From Armatimonadota bacterium (GTDB lineage Bacteria; Armatimonadota; HRBIN16): 8,354 bases of DNA. Below, one piece after another: positions 1-6,805 of the stretch. The position numbers and the translations under genes are program-made. Under the pieces are notes generated by a model. That model saw nothing but the letters and a program-made list of their open reading frames with translations, was not told the origin of the DNA and searched no databases. The stretch is from assembly GCA_028275265.1 (NCBI GenBank), contig JAPWUZ010000106.1:1-8354 (forward strand). The letters run 5' to 3'. Each line of letters begins with the position of its first letter. Position 1 is the first letter of the stretch.

Positions 1-2
1 AG

Positions 3-1544
3 ATTGGTCTGGGTCCTCCGCCCAGCGCGGGGGAGGGCGGTGTGCGTGCCGCACTCACCGGGGGGCGCGCCTGGGTCATCAGCGCACGCGCCGCACGCGA
101 CCCGAAGGTGCTGCAAGCGGCATGGGACTATCTCGTCTTCCGCTGCAGCGAGGAGGCGCAGCGCATCATCACGGAGGTGTACGTCAAGAGCGGCTACCCG
201 CACCTCATCCGCCCGCAGATGCTCAAAAAGTTCGGTTTTACGGAAGAGTATGAGGATTACGAGCCGACCTTCCGCAAGGCGATGGAGGAAGCACCGAAGT
301 ACGGGCGTATCCAGCCGCACGACCCTTATTACCAGCATGTGGAGGGGCATGAGCTGGCGGTGCCCATTGACACCATTCTCTACGACGGTGGACAGTACAA
401 GGACCCCGCGAAGGTCATCCAGACCAGCATGAACGAGGTCAACGAGAAGCTGTACCGGGTGGTGCCGCCGGAGGTGGAGCGACGGCGCAACCTGCTGGGT
501 ACGGTTGTCTTCCTGCTGGTGGCGCCGCTGGTGGTGTACGGTTTTGTGTGGGCAATGCGCGAGCAGTCGGAGGTGCATGTGGGCACGCTGGCGACTCGGG
601 CAACGCAGGTCGTGGGCACGGGAGCGAAACGCCGCTACACCACCATGCTCGCGTGGTCGCTGATGTTACCTGCCTTGCTGACGGTGCTGCTATGGCAGTA
701 CCTGCCGCTGATTCGCGGCACGCTAATGGCGTTTTACGACTACAAGCTGTACGGCAACAGCCAGTTTGTGGGTCTGGCAAACTTCATCGAGGTGATGACC
801 AGTCCCGATTTCTGGAACTCGGTGCGGGCAACGGTGCTGTATGTGGTGTTGAATCTGGCTATTGGCTTCGTCGCGCCTATCTTTCTGGCGTTACTGTTGC
901 ACGAGGTGCCGCGGGGCAAAATCCTTTTCCGCGTCATCTTCTACCTGCCAGCGGTCACCACCGGGCTCGTCATCATGTTCCTGTGGAAGATGTTCTATGA
1001 CCCCACGCCCTACGGCTTTCTGAACCGCATTGCGATGCCTGTGCTTCATGCGCTGGGACTGGTCTCGCCGGAGGTGAAGTACATCGACTGGCTGCACACG
1101 CCCGGGCTGGCGATGCTGTGTGTGGTGATTCCCGGCGTGTGGGCGGGAGCCGGACCGGGCAGTCTCATCTACCTTGCCGCGCTGAAGACGGTACCCGAAG
1201 ACCTGTATGAAGCCATTGCGGTGGACGGCGGCAACTTCTGGCACAAGATATGGTACATCATGTTTCCGTCGCTCAAGCCGCTCATCATGATTAACTTCAT
1301 CGGCGCGTTTATCGGCAGCTTCCACGCCATGCAGAACGTGTTCGTGATGACCGGCGGCGGCCCCGCCAACTCCACGATGGTGCTGGGCATCCACATCTGG
1401 ACGAACGCCTTCCTGTATCTGCGCTTCGGCTACGCCACCGCGATGGCGTGGGTGCTCGGGTCGGTGCTGATTGGTTTCACCATCCTGCAGCTGCGCATCC
1501 TGAAGCGCGTGGAGTTCCGCGCGGCGCACGCGGTGGAGGGATGA
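3..1544 (+). CDS. Solute-binding domain fused to MalF/UgpA-type sugar ABC permease (5' partial)
   Basis: Inner-membrane subunit of a carbohydrate ABC importer. The frame is open to the left edge, so the true start lies outside; a GTG at 42 lies inside the domain and is not a credible start. Visible residues 1-152 match the C-terminal lobe of family 1 extracellular sugar-binding proteins (ALTGGRAWVISAR, then AAWDYLVFRCSEEAQ, ending EVNEKLYR). Next come a hydrophobic anchor (nt 492-557), a basic cytoplasmic linker, and a full permease with about six helices starting near nt 645. The EAA loop that docks the ATPase is at nt 1209-1268 (EAIAVDGG...F..I.FP), and the typical VMTGGGP motif follows. 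The solute-binding domain would sit outside the cell, tethered to its permease. Such proteins are normally separate lipoproteins, so the fusion is uncommon for sugar importers. The next gene begins 3 bases downstream. Permease identity is sure; the substrate is unknown. No ATPase gene is in the window. Confidence 0.9.
   Translation: MGLGPPPSAGEGGVRAALTGGRAWVISARAARDPKVLQAAWDYLVFRCSEEAQRIITEVYVKSGYPHLIRPQMLKKFGFTEEYEDYEPTFRKAMEEAPKYGRIQPHDPYYQHVEGHELAVPIDTILYDGGQYKDPAKVIQTSMNEVNEKLYRVVPPEVERRRNLLGTVVFLLVAPLVVYGFVWAMREQSEVHVGTLATRATQVVGTGAKRRYTTMLAWSLMLPALLTVLLWQYLPLIRGTLMAFYDYKLYGNSQFVGLANFIEVMTSPDFWNSVRATVLYVVLNLAIGFVAPIFLALLLHEVPRGKILFRVIFYLPAVTTGLVIMFLWKMFYDPTPYGFLNRIAMPVLHALGLVSPEVKYIDWLHTPGLAMLCVVIPGVWAGAGPGSLIYLAALKTVPEDLYEAIAVDGGNFWHKIWYIMFPSLKPLIMINFIGAFIGSFHAMQNVFVMTGGGPANSTMVLGIHIWTNAFLYLRFGYATAMAWVLGSVLIGFTILQLRILKRVEFRAAHAVEG
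1535..1540 (+). promoter_or_regulatory. Ribosome binding site for the second permease
   Basis: GGAGGG lies 7 bases before the ATG at 1548, within the last codons of the preceding gene. It supports independent initiation at 1548 rather than dependence on readthrough of the TGA at 1542. Confidence 0.7.
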
Positions 1545-1547
1545 GCG

Positions 1548-3380
1548 ATGGCGCTGTTCGGGCCCTGCGAGCAACGCACACTGACCGCCCGGGTGGTGTA
1601 TGCCTTCATCTACACCGTGCTGATTGTGGGCTCGGTGACGATGATTTACCCCTTCCTGCTGATGCTGGGGGCGTCGATTACCACCGACACCGACTTCGAC
1701 GACTGGCGCGTTATTCCCGCCTACCTGCGCGACGACACCGCCCTCTTCCGCAAGTGGATGAACGACCGGTACGGTGCGGACTTCAACCTCGCCCGGCGCA
1801 TCCATCGGCTGGACATCACCAGCTTCCGTTTTCTGGAACAGATACCCGACTACCACGTTAGCGACCCCAAAGTGGTGCAGCGCGTGGAGGACTGGTTAGC
1901 TTGCCTCAGAACCCTGCCCGACGAATGGGTGAAGGCGCACTTCATCGACGACAAGCGCACCCGCCTGACCAACCAGCGCTACGCCCGCTGGCTAATAGAG
2001 AGGTTCCACAACGACATCGATGCCTTCAACCGCCAATACGACACCAGCTACACCAGTTTCACCGAAGTCGCTCCGTTCGAATACGACCTGACGCACAAAT
2101 CGCGCAAGGAGACCGCCCCTCTGCGCCAGCTCTATCTGGAGTTTCGCCGCACCCTGCCTGCGCACGACCTGATGGCGATTCTGGCGACCGATGCCTTCCT
2201 GTCGTGGGTAGAGCGGCACATCGGCGGGGTGGAGGAGCTGAACGCGCTGCTTGGCGCCCGCTACCAGTCGTTGAACGACGTGCTATTCCCCAGCGAGCGT
2301 CCTGCAGACCCCCGATGGCGCGCCCTGTGGGACCGCTATGTGCGGGAGCGGTTTCCCCTGCTCTTCGTGCGCGTGGAAGGGAACTGGGATGCGCAATGGC
2401 AGCAGTTCTTGCGAGAACGCCACCCGCAGCGACCTTACCTCGCTCAGAGCCGATACCCGGCAACCCTGCCGCAGGACGACCTGTATTTCGCCGACTGGGT
2501 GCTGTTCACCGACACCGTGGTGCCCGCCGAAGCCAAGCGTCTCGTTACGGTGGAAGGGTTGTGGCGCGACTGGCTGCGCAAAAAATACGGCACGCTGCAG
2601 GCGGTGAACGCCGCCCACGGCACGCATTGGCAGAAATGGGAGGAGGTTTACCCGCCCCGCGCCGAGACGGACGTGCTCACCTTCTGGCGAAACAAAGACG
2701 AGATTCGGCGTGAGTTCCTCACGCGCAACTACCGGCTGGTGCTGGACTACATCCTCTTTCACGGGCGCGCTCTGTGGAATACGTTCGTGCTGGTGCTGAT
2801 GACGGTGCTGGGGCATCTCACCGTGCAGCCGCTGGCGGCGTATGGGCTATCCCGCTTCAACCTGCCCTATGCGCACAAGATTCTGCTCTTCTTGCTGGCG
2901 ACGATGGCGTTTCCCGCTGAGGTGGCGATGATTCCCAACTTCCTGCTGATTAAAGAACTGGGCTTGCTGAACACCTACTGGGCTCTCGTGTTGCCCGGTC
3001 TGGCGAGCGGTATGGGCATCTTCCTGTTGAAGGGCTACTTCGACAGCCTGCCGCAGGAGCTGTACGAGGCGGCGATGCTGGACGGGGCGGGCGAACTGCG
3101 CATGTTCTGGAACATCACCGTACCGCTGTCCATGCCCATTCTGGCGGTGATTGCGCTGAGCGCCTTCACCTCCGCGTATGGGGGGTTCATGTGGGCGTTC
3201 CTCGTGGTACAAAAGCCCGAAATGTGGACGATGATGGTCTTCCTGTGGCAGCTGGGACGCGACAGCTACCCCTGGGTCTGGATGGCAAGTCTGGTCATTG
3301 CCGCGCTGCCCACGCTGCTGGTGTTCATCTTCGCGCAGAAGATTATCCTGCGCGGGATTATCGTTCCGACGATGAAGTAG
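1548..3380 (+). CDS. MalG/UgpE-type sugar ABC permease with giant repeat-containing periplasmic loop
   Basis: Second membrane subunit of the importer, 610 residues where about 270-300 is usual. Helix 1 is at about residues 15-42 and ends in GASITTD, where normal members have a short periplasmic stretch (SFK.. type). Here about 360 residues (45-405) follow before the conserved core resumes at WNTFVLVLMTVLGH and LAAYGLSRFNLP. The EAA loop is at residues 507-526 (EAAMLDGAGELRMF...VP), and the protein ends in a short basic tail, IILRGIIVPTMK, usual for the family. The inserted region is hydrophilic, rich in W, Y, R and E, and contains about five copies of a W..WL...Yg...aLN..yGT.y.S..Ev..P unit. 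Known topology places it outside the membrane, opposite the binding protein; a role in substrate capture or docking is inferred. ATG 1548 has a good ribosome binding site. The gene is in the same frame as the previous one. Permease assignment is sure; the function of the insert is unknown. Confidence 0.92.
   Translation: MALFGPCEQRTLTARVVYAFIYTVLIVGSVTMIYPFLLMLGASITTDTDFDDWRVIPAYLRDDTALFRKWMNDRYGADFNLARRIHRLDITSFRFLEQIPDYHVSDPKVVQRVEDWLACLRTLPDEWVKAHFIDDKRTRLTNQRYARWLIERFHNDIDAFNRQYDTSYTSFTEVAPFEYDLTHKSRKETAPLRQLYLEFRRTLPAHDLMAILATDAFLSWVERHIGGVEELNALLGARYQSLNDVLFPSERPADPRWRALWDRYVRERFPLLFVRVEGNWDAQWQQFLRERHPQRPYLAQSRYPATLPQDDLYFADWVLFTDTVVPAEAKRLVTVEGLWRDWLRKKYGTLQAVNAAHGTHWQKWEEVYPPRAETDVLTFWRNKDEIRREFLTRNYRLVLDYILFHGRALWNTFVLVLMTVLGHLTVQPLAAYGLSRFNLPYAHKILLFLLATMAFPAEVAMIPNFLLIKELGLLNTYWALVLPGLASGMGIFLLKGYFDSLPQELYEAAMLDGAGELRMFWNITVPLSMPILAVIALSAFTSAYGGFMWAFLVVQKPEMWTMMVFLWQLGRDSYPWVWMASLVIAALPTLLVFIFAQKIILRGIIVPTMK
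1746..2657 (+). repeat. Degenerate protein repeats in periplasmic loop (about 5 units)
   Basis: Five related segments are seen in the 610-residue permease, at residues 67-100, 145-177, 217-249, 284-314 and 339-370 (nt 1746-1847, 1980-2078, 2196-2294, 2397-2489, 2562-2657). The clearest is the last, WRDWLRKKYGTLQAVNAAHG followed by THWQKWEEVYPP. The second reads YARWLIERFHNDIDAFNRQY then DTSYTSFTEVAPF, and the third FLSWVERHIGGVEELNALLG then ARYQSLNDVLFP. Copies 1 and 4 are worn. Each is preceded by a 25-45 residue stretch with a W/L..F/Y...LP pattern, giving units of 55-78 residues. The copies are diverged at the DNA level, so this is an old internal duplication. The motif resembles the WL..kYGt..aLN.aWGT.fwS segment of GH42 beta-galactosidases, from memory. 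Confidence 0.65.
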
Positions 3381-3430
3381 CAGGTGAGGAGAGGAGTACT
3401 AACGACGCGGACGGAATCTCGCCTTACCCA

Positions 3431-3438
3431 AAGGAGGT
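3431..3438 (+). promoter_or_regulatory. Strong ribosome binding site for the phosphotriesterase-family gene
   Basis: AAGGAGGT is a perfect 8-base match to the 16S anti-Shine-Dalgarno sequence, 7 bases before ATG 3446. It fixes that start. The 65-base gap before the gene shows no clear promoter or terminator. Confidence 0.75.
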
Positions 3439-3445
3439 AGCGTGA

Positions 3446-4378
3446 ATGGGCAATCGTCGACAGGTTTTCACCGTCACGGGCAGCGTATCGCCGGAACAAC
3501 TGGGCGTCGTTCTGCCGCACGAGCATATTCTGGTGGACTTTATCGGCGCGGACAGGGTGAGCCGGTCGCGTTATGACCCCGAAGAGGTCTACCGCGTCGC
3601 TTTGCCCTACCTGCAAAGGCTGCGGCAGGCGGGTTGCCGCACGCTGGTGGATTGCACCCCTGCCTATCTGGGGCGTGACCCCAAACTGCTGCAACGCCTG
3701 AGCCGTGCGAGCGGTTTATACATCCTCACCAACACGGGCTGGTACGGTGCGGCGAATGATAAGTACCTGCCCGATCGAGTGCACTCCCTCACCGCCGAAC
3801 AAATCGCCAGCGAATGGATTGCCGAGGCGCAGAAGGGCATCGAGGGCACAGGCATCCGCCCGGGTTTCATCAAGATTGGCGTCGACCCCGAGCCTTCGGA
3901 GGTGGATATGCGCCTGCTGGAGGCGGCGGCGCTGACCCATCGCAAAACGGGATTGACCATCGCTTCGCACACGGGACCGGGCGCGGCGGCGCGCAAGCAG
4001 ATCGAGCGTCTGGAGCAGATGGGGGTGCGTCCATCCGCGTTCATCTGGGTTCACGCGCAGATGGAGAGCGATAAATCCATCCACGTATGGGCAGCAGAGC
4101 GCGGTGCATGGGTGGAGTTCGATGGAGTATCCCCTGAAACGGTGGAGCAGCATGAGGATCTCATCCTGCACCTGCGCCAGAAGGGCTTGCTAGGCCGTGT
4201 GCTGGTGTCGCATGACGCGGGCTGGTATCAAGTGGGTGAGCCGAATGGAGGCACGTTTCGCGAGTATACCACCCTGTGGACACACCTGATACCCGCGCTG
4301 CGCAAGGCGGGCTTCTCGGATGGAGAGTTAGAGCAGTTGACGGCGAAGAACCCGCAGAATGCTTTTGCGGGAGGATAG
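3446..4378 (+). CDS. Phosphotriesterase-family metal-dependent hydrolase (PTE/PHP, likely lactonase)
   Basis: Amidohydrolase-superfamily TIM barrel of the phosphotriesterase family, 310 residues, no signal peptide, so cytoplasmic. Binuclear metal ligands are visible in order: H25 and H27 in LPHEHIL (strand 1), K143 in FIKIGVD (the bridging carboxylated lysine), H175 in IASHTG, H203 in FIWVHAQ and D257 in VSHDAGW. All six expected positions are present, so it should be active. The family includes phosphotriesterases, acyl-homoserine lactonases and lactonases acting on sugar or phosphosugar lactones; in a sugar-import operon the last fits best, but this is inference. Odd points: the GHxD motif usual after strand 6 of bacterial phosphotriesterases reads VHAQ here, and the strand 3 region reads TNTGWYGAANDKYLP, marking a separate subfamily. 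The start is set by a perfect ribosome binding site. Family is certain; substrate unknown. Confidence 0.88.
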   Translation: MGNRRQVFTVTGSVSPEQLGVVLPHEHILVDFIGADRVSRSRYDPEEVYRVALPYLQRLRQAGCRTLVDCTPAYLGRDPKLLQRLSRASGLYILTNTGWYGAANDKYLPDRVHSLTAEQIASEWIAEAQKGIEGTGIRPGFIKIGVDPEPSEVDMRLLEAAALTHRKTGLTIASHTGPGAAARKQIERLEQMGVRPSAFIWVHAQMESDKSIHVWAAERGAWVEFDGVSPETVEQHEDLILHLRQKGLLGRVLVSHDAGWYQVGEPNGGTFREYTTLWTHLIPALRKAGFSDGELEQLTAKNPQNAFAGG

Positions 4379-4428
4379 GAGCAGGACACAGATAGGTCTG
4401 CATGCCCGGCGCAGGGAGGAAAAGATAG

Positions 4429-4471
4429 CGCGGCGAACACGGTTCTAATACCCGTCGGTCTCTTCGTCGCG
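4429..4471 (+). other. Imperfect inverted repeat in the gap before the BNR gene
   Basis: CGCGGCGAA (4429-4437) can pair with TTCGTCGCG (4463-4471) over 9 bases with one G-U, and the loop holds a smaller ACGG/CCGT stem (4439-4442 with 4452-4455). It lies in the 122-base gap between the phosphotriesterase-family gene and the BNR gene, the widest gap in the operon. There is no T run, so it is not a standard terminator. It could be an mRNA processing or stability stem, or chance in GC-rich sequence. Confidence 0.25.
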
Positions 4472-4486
4472 GTTGACGATACTCAT

Positions 4487-4493
4487 GGGAGGG
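4487..4493 (+). promoter_or_regulatory. Ribosome binding site for the BNR protein
   Basis: GGGAGGG lies 7 bases before ATG 4501. It selects this start over the in-frame ATG at 4522, and the chosen start gives an intact signal peptide. Confidence 0.65.
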
Positions 4494-4500
4494 ATAAACG

Positions 4501-5700
4501 ATGCGAGCAGGGGGTGTACTGATGTTGTTGCTGACGCTGGCTGTACCTGCCGGGGCGCAGAAGCCGTTTTACGAGTCGCAACACCTTTTCCCGCCGGAGC
4601 GATGGCATAACCACGGTTCCTGTATTGTGGAGCTGCCCAACGGCGACCTGCTGGTGTGCTGGTATAACGGCTCGGGCGAGCGTACGGCGGATGACGTGAA
4701 GGTAGAGGGCATGCGCAAGCGCAAAGGGACAACGAGATGGAGCGAGCGGTTCCTGATGGCGGATACCATCGGCTTCCCCGACTGCAACCCGTGCATGTTC
4801 GTGGACCCGCAGGGCAGACTGTGGTTGATGTGGGTCGCCATTATCGCTAATCAGTGGCATACCGCGTTGCTGCGGTACCAGATTTCGGATAACCCACGTG
4901 GCACGGGCGCGCCGCGCTGGACGCACAGCGATATCCTTATCCTTAAACCGGGCGAAGAGTTCGCCGAAATGGTGGCAAAGCAGTGCGATGAAGACGAGAA
5001 ACGCATCGACCAGATACTGCCTCCCGAACGCAGGCAGGAAGGACTGGCGTACCTCGCCGAGCGGCGCAAAAACGCCGCAGACAAATACTTCCGCCGCATG
5101 GGCTGGATGACGCGTGTGCATCCCTTCGTGTTGAACAACAAGCGCATCATCGTGCCTCTCTACTCCGATGGCTTCGATTTCTCCATCATGGCACTCAGCG
5201 ACGATGGCGGCAGGACGTGGCAGGCGAGCCGCCCCCTCATCAGCTTTGGAGGGGTGCAGCCCAGTCTGGTACAGAAGCGTGACGGCACGCTGGTAGCCTA
5301 TATGCGCGACAACGGACCACCTCCGCAGCGGGTGATGCGCAGCGAGTCGCGCGACGGCGGCATGACCTGGTCGCCTGTGGTGGACGACGATATCCCGAAC
5401 CCGGGTTCCGGACTGGAGGTGATCCGCCTCCAGAGCGGGCGGTGGGCGATGGTGTGTAACGACACCGAACAGGGGCGTCATCGCCTCGCGGTGCTACTTT
5501 CAGATGATGAAGGCAGGACGTGGAAGTGGAAGCGGTATCTGGAGAACGACCCGCCGGGTGCAGGTTCCTATTCCTATCCTTCCATCATTCAGGCGAAGGA
5601 CGGTACGCTGCACGTCACCTACAGCTGGAGCCAGCCGGGCAAGGGCTCGTGCATTAAATACGCCCACTTCAACGAGCAGTGGGTGCTTCAGGGGGATTGA
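4501..5700 (+). CDS. Secreted BNR/Asp-box (sialidase-fold) protein
   Basis: 399-residue six-bladed beta-propeller of the BNR-repeat (sialidase/neuraminidase-like) superfamily. Residues 1-19 are a signal peptide (hydrophobic VLMLLLTLAV, cleavage after AGA), so the protein is exported. Three Asp boxes are seen: SDDGGRTW at 233-240, SRDGGMTW at 283-290 and SDDEGRTW at 334-341. The N-terminal NHGSCIVELPNGDLLVCWYN and the late YPSIIQAKDGTLHVTYSW are typical of the BNR_2-type branch often found in polysaccharide-use loci. The FRIP arginine motif of true GH33 sialidases is not visible, so sialic acid cleavage should not be assumed; another glycosidase or a binding role is possible. Residues 150-200 form a charged, probably helical insertion (EDEKRIDQ, then LAERRKNAADKYFRRM) between blades. 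The next gene follows directly after the TGA, so the two are likely translated together. Fold is confident; activity unknown. Confidence 0.85.
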   Translation: MRAGGVLMLLLTLAVPAGAQKPFYESQHLFPPERWHNHGSCIVELPNGDLLVCWYNGSGERTADDVKVEGMRKRKGTTRWSERFLMADTIGFPDCNPCMFVDPQGRLWLMWVAIIANQWHTALLRYQISDNPRGTGAPRWTHSDILILKPGEEFAEMVAKQCDEDEKRIDQILPPERRQEGLAYLAERRKNAADKYFRRMGWMTRVHPFVLNNKRIIVPLYSDGFDFSIMALSDDGGRTWQASRPLISFGGVQPSLVQKRDGTLVAYMRDNGPPPQRVMRSESRDGGMTWSPVVDDDIPNPGSGLEVIRLQSGRWAMVCNDTEQGRHRLAVLLSDDEGRTWKWKRYLENDPPGAGSYSYPSIIQAKDGTLHVTYSWSQPGKGSCIKYAHFNEQWVLQGD

Positions 5701-6777
5701 ATGGCAAAAGGAACCACCTACAACCACGAACGCATCGAGTTTGTGGATGCCCGCACCAGCGTGTGCCTGATGCAGGTGACCAGCTTCCCCACCATGAGCA
5801 TGGCGCTGCCCTATTTCGGAAGGAACTTCACGAGCGATTCGAAGAGCTTCATCTTCGTTTCCCAGCGTGAGGCACGCCGGGATGCGCCGTGGGACCTGTT
5901 CCGCGTGGACACAGACGGCACGAACCTGACGCAGCTCACCGAGTGCGAAGGTGCGGCGGGGTTTGTCATGTCGCCGCGAGACGACTGTGTGTACTTTCAC
6001 CGACAGGCGAGGTTGTGGAGAGTAGATATCCACACCTTTCGCGAAGAGGAGATCTCCGCGCCGCATGGGGTGGCGAGTATGGGAGGGGGTGCCATTTCAC
6101 CGGACGGCGTTTACTACTTCGCCCAGGTAACCACTGCACACGACACCGGCGGCATCCTGCGTATTCGCACAGACGGCTCCGAAGCCACCCTGATTGCCGA
6201 AGGAGAGCGGGGAAGCTTCGCCTTGCACTCCGTCAGTCCGGGCGGTGAAGGGTTACTGCTCTGGCAGATGCGCGAGGGCAAAAAGACATGGCTGCTTCTC
6301 GACCATGACGGCAACGAGCGGGGCGTGTATACCAGCAGCTACGACTTCGCGCACTGCACGTTTCTGGGTAGTACGGAGCGCGTGCAGGGGTGCGCCCTTC
6401 CGCCGCAGCGTGCACTGGTGCAAATCGGGCTGGGCGAAGAACAGCCAACCCCCATCGCGCAGGGGGTGTATTTCTGGCACTCCGCTTCGACGCTGGACGG
6501 CGAGTGGATTGTCTCCGATACCAACTGGCCCGATGAGGGCTTGCAACTGGTGCATGTACCCACCGGGCGCTATCGTCCACTGTGCTATCCGCGCAGCTCG
6601 CAGGGACATCCGCAGTGGACACATCCTCACCCTCAGTTCAGCCCCGATGGGCGCGTGGTGCTGTTCAACTCCGACCGGACGGGCATCTGCCAGATATACC
6701 TGGCGTTCGTGCCCGACGACCTGCGTGAGCGCGTACGAACCGGTCAACTCAGCGTGCAGGAGCGGCGTGTGTGGTAG
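5701..6777 (+). CDS. Oligogalacturonate lyase-like propeller protein (PL22 type)
   Basis: 358-residue beta-propeller with TolB/WD40-like blades (FTSDSKSFIFVSQ near 43-55, ISPDGVYYF at 132-140, FSPDGRVVLFNSDRTG at 313-328). It resembles cytoplasmic oligogalacturonate lyase, which splits unsaturated digalacturonate by beta-elimination to keto-deoxyuronate. From family knowledge the metal is held by three histidines and one glutamine; here H260 (YFWHS), Q305, H308 and H310 (QWTHPHP) fit that site, and H218 (DFAHC) is a candidate base. No signal peptide, in keeping with cytoplasmic action after import. It is slightly shorter than the Yersinia enzyme (about 390). ATG 5701 directly follows the TGA of the BNR gene, in the same frame, with GGGGGA just upstream, so initiation is probably coupled. 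The family resemblance is good; exact substrate (pectin-derived or another uronide) is open. A non-catalytic propeller is a less likely alternative. Confidence 0.78.
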   Translation: MAKGTTYNHERIEFVDARTSVCLMQVTSFPTMSMALPYFGRNFTSDSKSFIFVSQREARRDAPWDLFRVDTDGTNLTQLTECEGAAGFVMSPRDDCVYFHRQARLWRVDIHTFREEEISAPHGVASMGGGAISPDGVYYFAQVTTAHDTGGILRIRTDGSEATLIAEGERGSFALHSVSPGGEGLLLWQMREGKKTWLLLDHDGNERGVYTSSYDFAHCTFLGSTERVQGCALPPQRALVQIGLGEEQPTPIAQGVYFWHSASTLDGEWIVSDTNWPDEGLQLVHVPTGRYRPLCYPRSSQGHPQWTHPHPQFSPDGRVVLFNSDRTGICQIYLAFVPDDLRERVRTGQLSVQERRVW

Positions 6778-6791
6778 CATACTGTTTTCTC

Positions 6792-6799
6792 AGGAGGTG
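6792..6799 (+). promoter_or_regulatory. Ribosome binding site fixing the MFS start
   Basis: AGGAGGTG is a near-perfect anti-Shine-Dalgarno match and lies 6 bases before ATG 6806. The reading frame stays open upstream to about 6194 inside the previous gene, but that extension overlaps the conserved PL22-like protein and has no protein-like features, so 6806 is the true start. Confidence 0.8.
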
Positions 6800-6805
6800 G
6801 AGGGC

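Noticed and set aside
891..1856. Long - strand open frame (321 codons) opposite the two permease genes
   Set aside because: It has a composition rich in H, R, Q and V with no recognisable motif, and lies opposite two clearly conserved permeases across their junction. It is a shadow of GC-rich codon use.
4473..4501. TTGACG as a -35 box for a promoter before the BNR gene
   Set aside because: No TATAAT-like box stands 16-18 bases downstream, and the spacing would put transcription start at or past the ribosome binding site and start codon.
4483..5481. Long - strand open frame (332 codons) opposite the BNR gene
   Set aside because: It mirrors the + strand protein with its Asp boxes and signal peptide, and the product shows no domain features.
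1542..5700. Recoding of TGA as an amino acid, which would fuse the two permeases and the two propeller proteins
   Set aside because: No other gene in the window contains an internal in-frame TGA, tryptophan is TGG throughout, and each downstream gene has its own ATG and an upstream purine-rich site. Ordinary stops with coupled translation explain this.
6194..6805. Upstream extension of the MFS frame giving a 640-residue protein
   Set aside because: The extra 204 residues overlap the conserved PL22-like protein in another frame and look random (rich in R, C, S and P). ATG 6806 has a near-perfect ribosome binding site and gives a normal MFS length.
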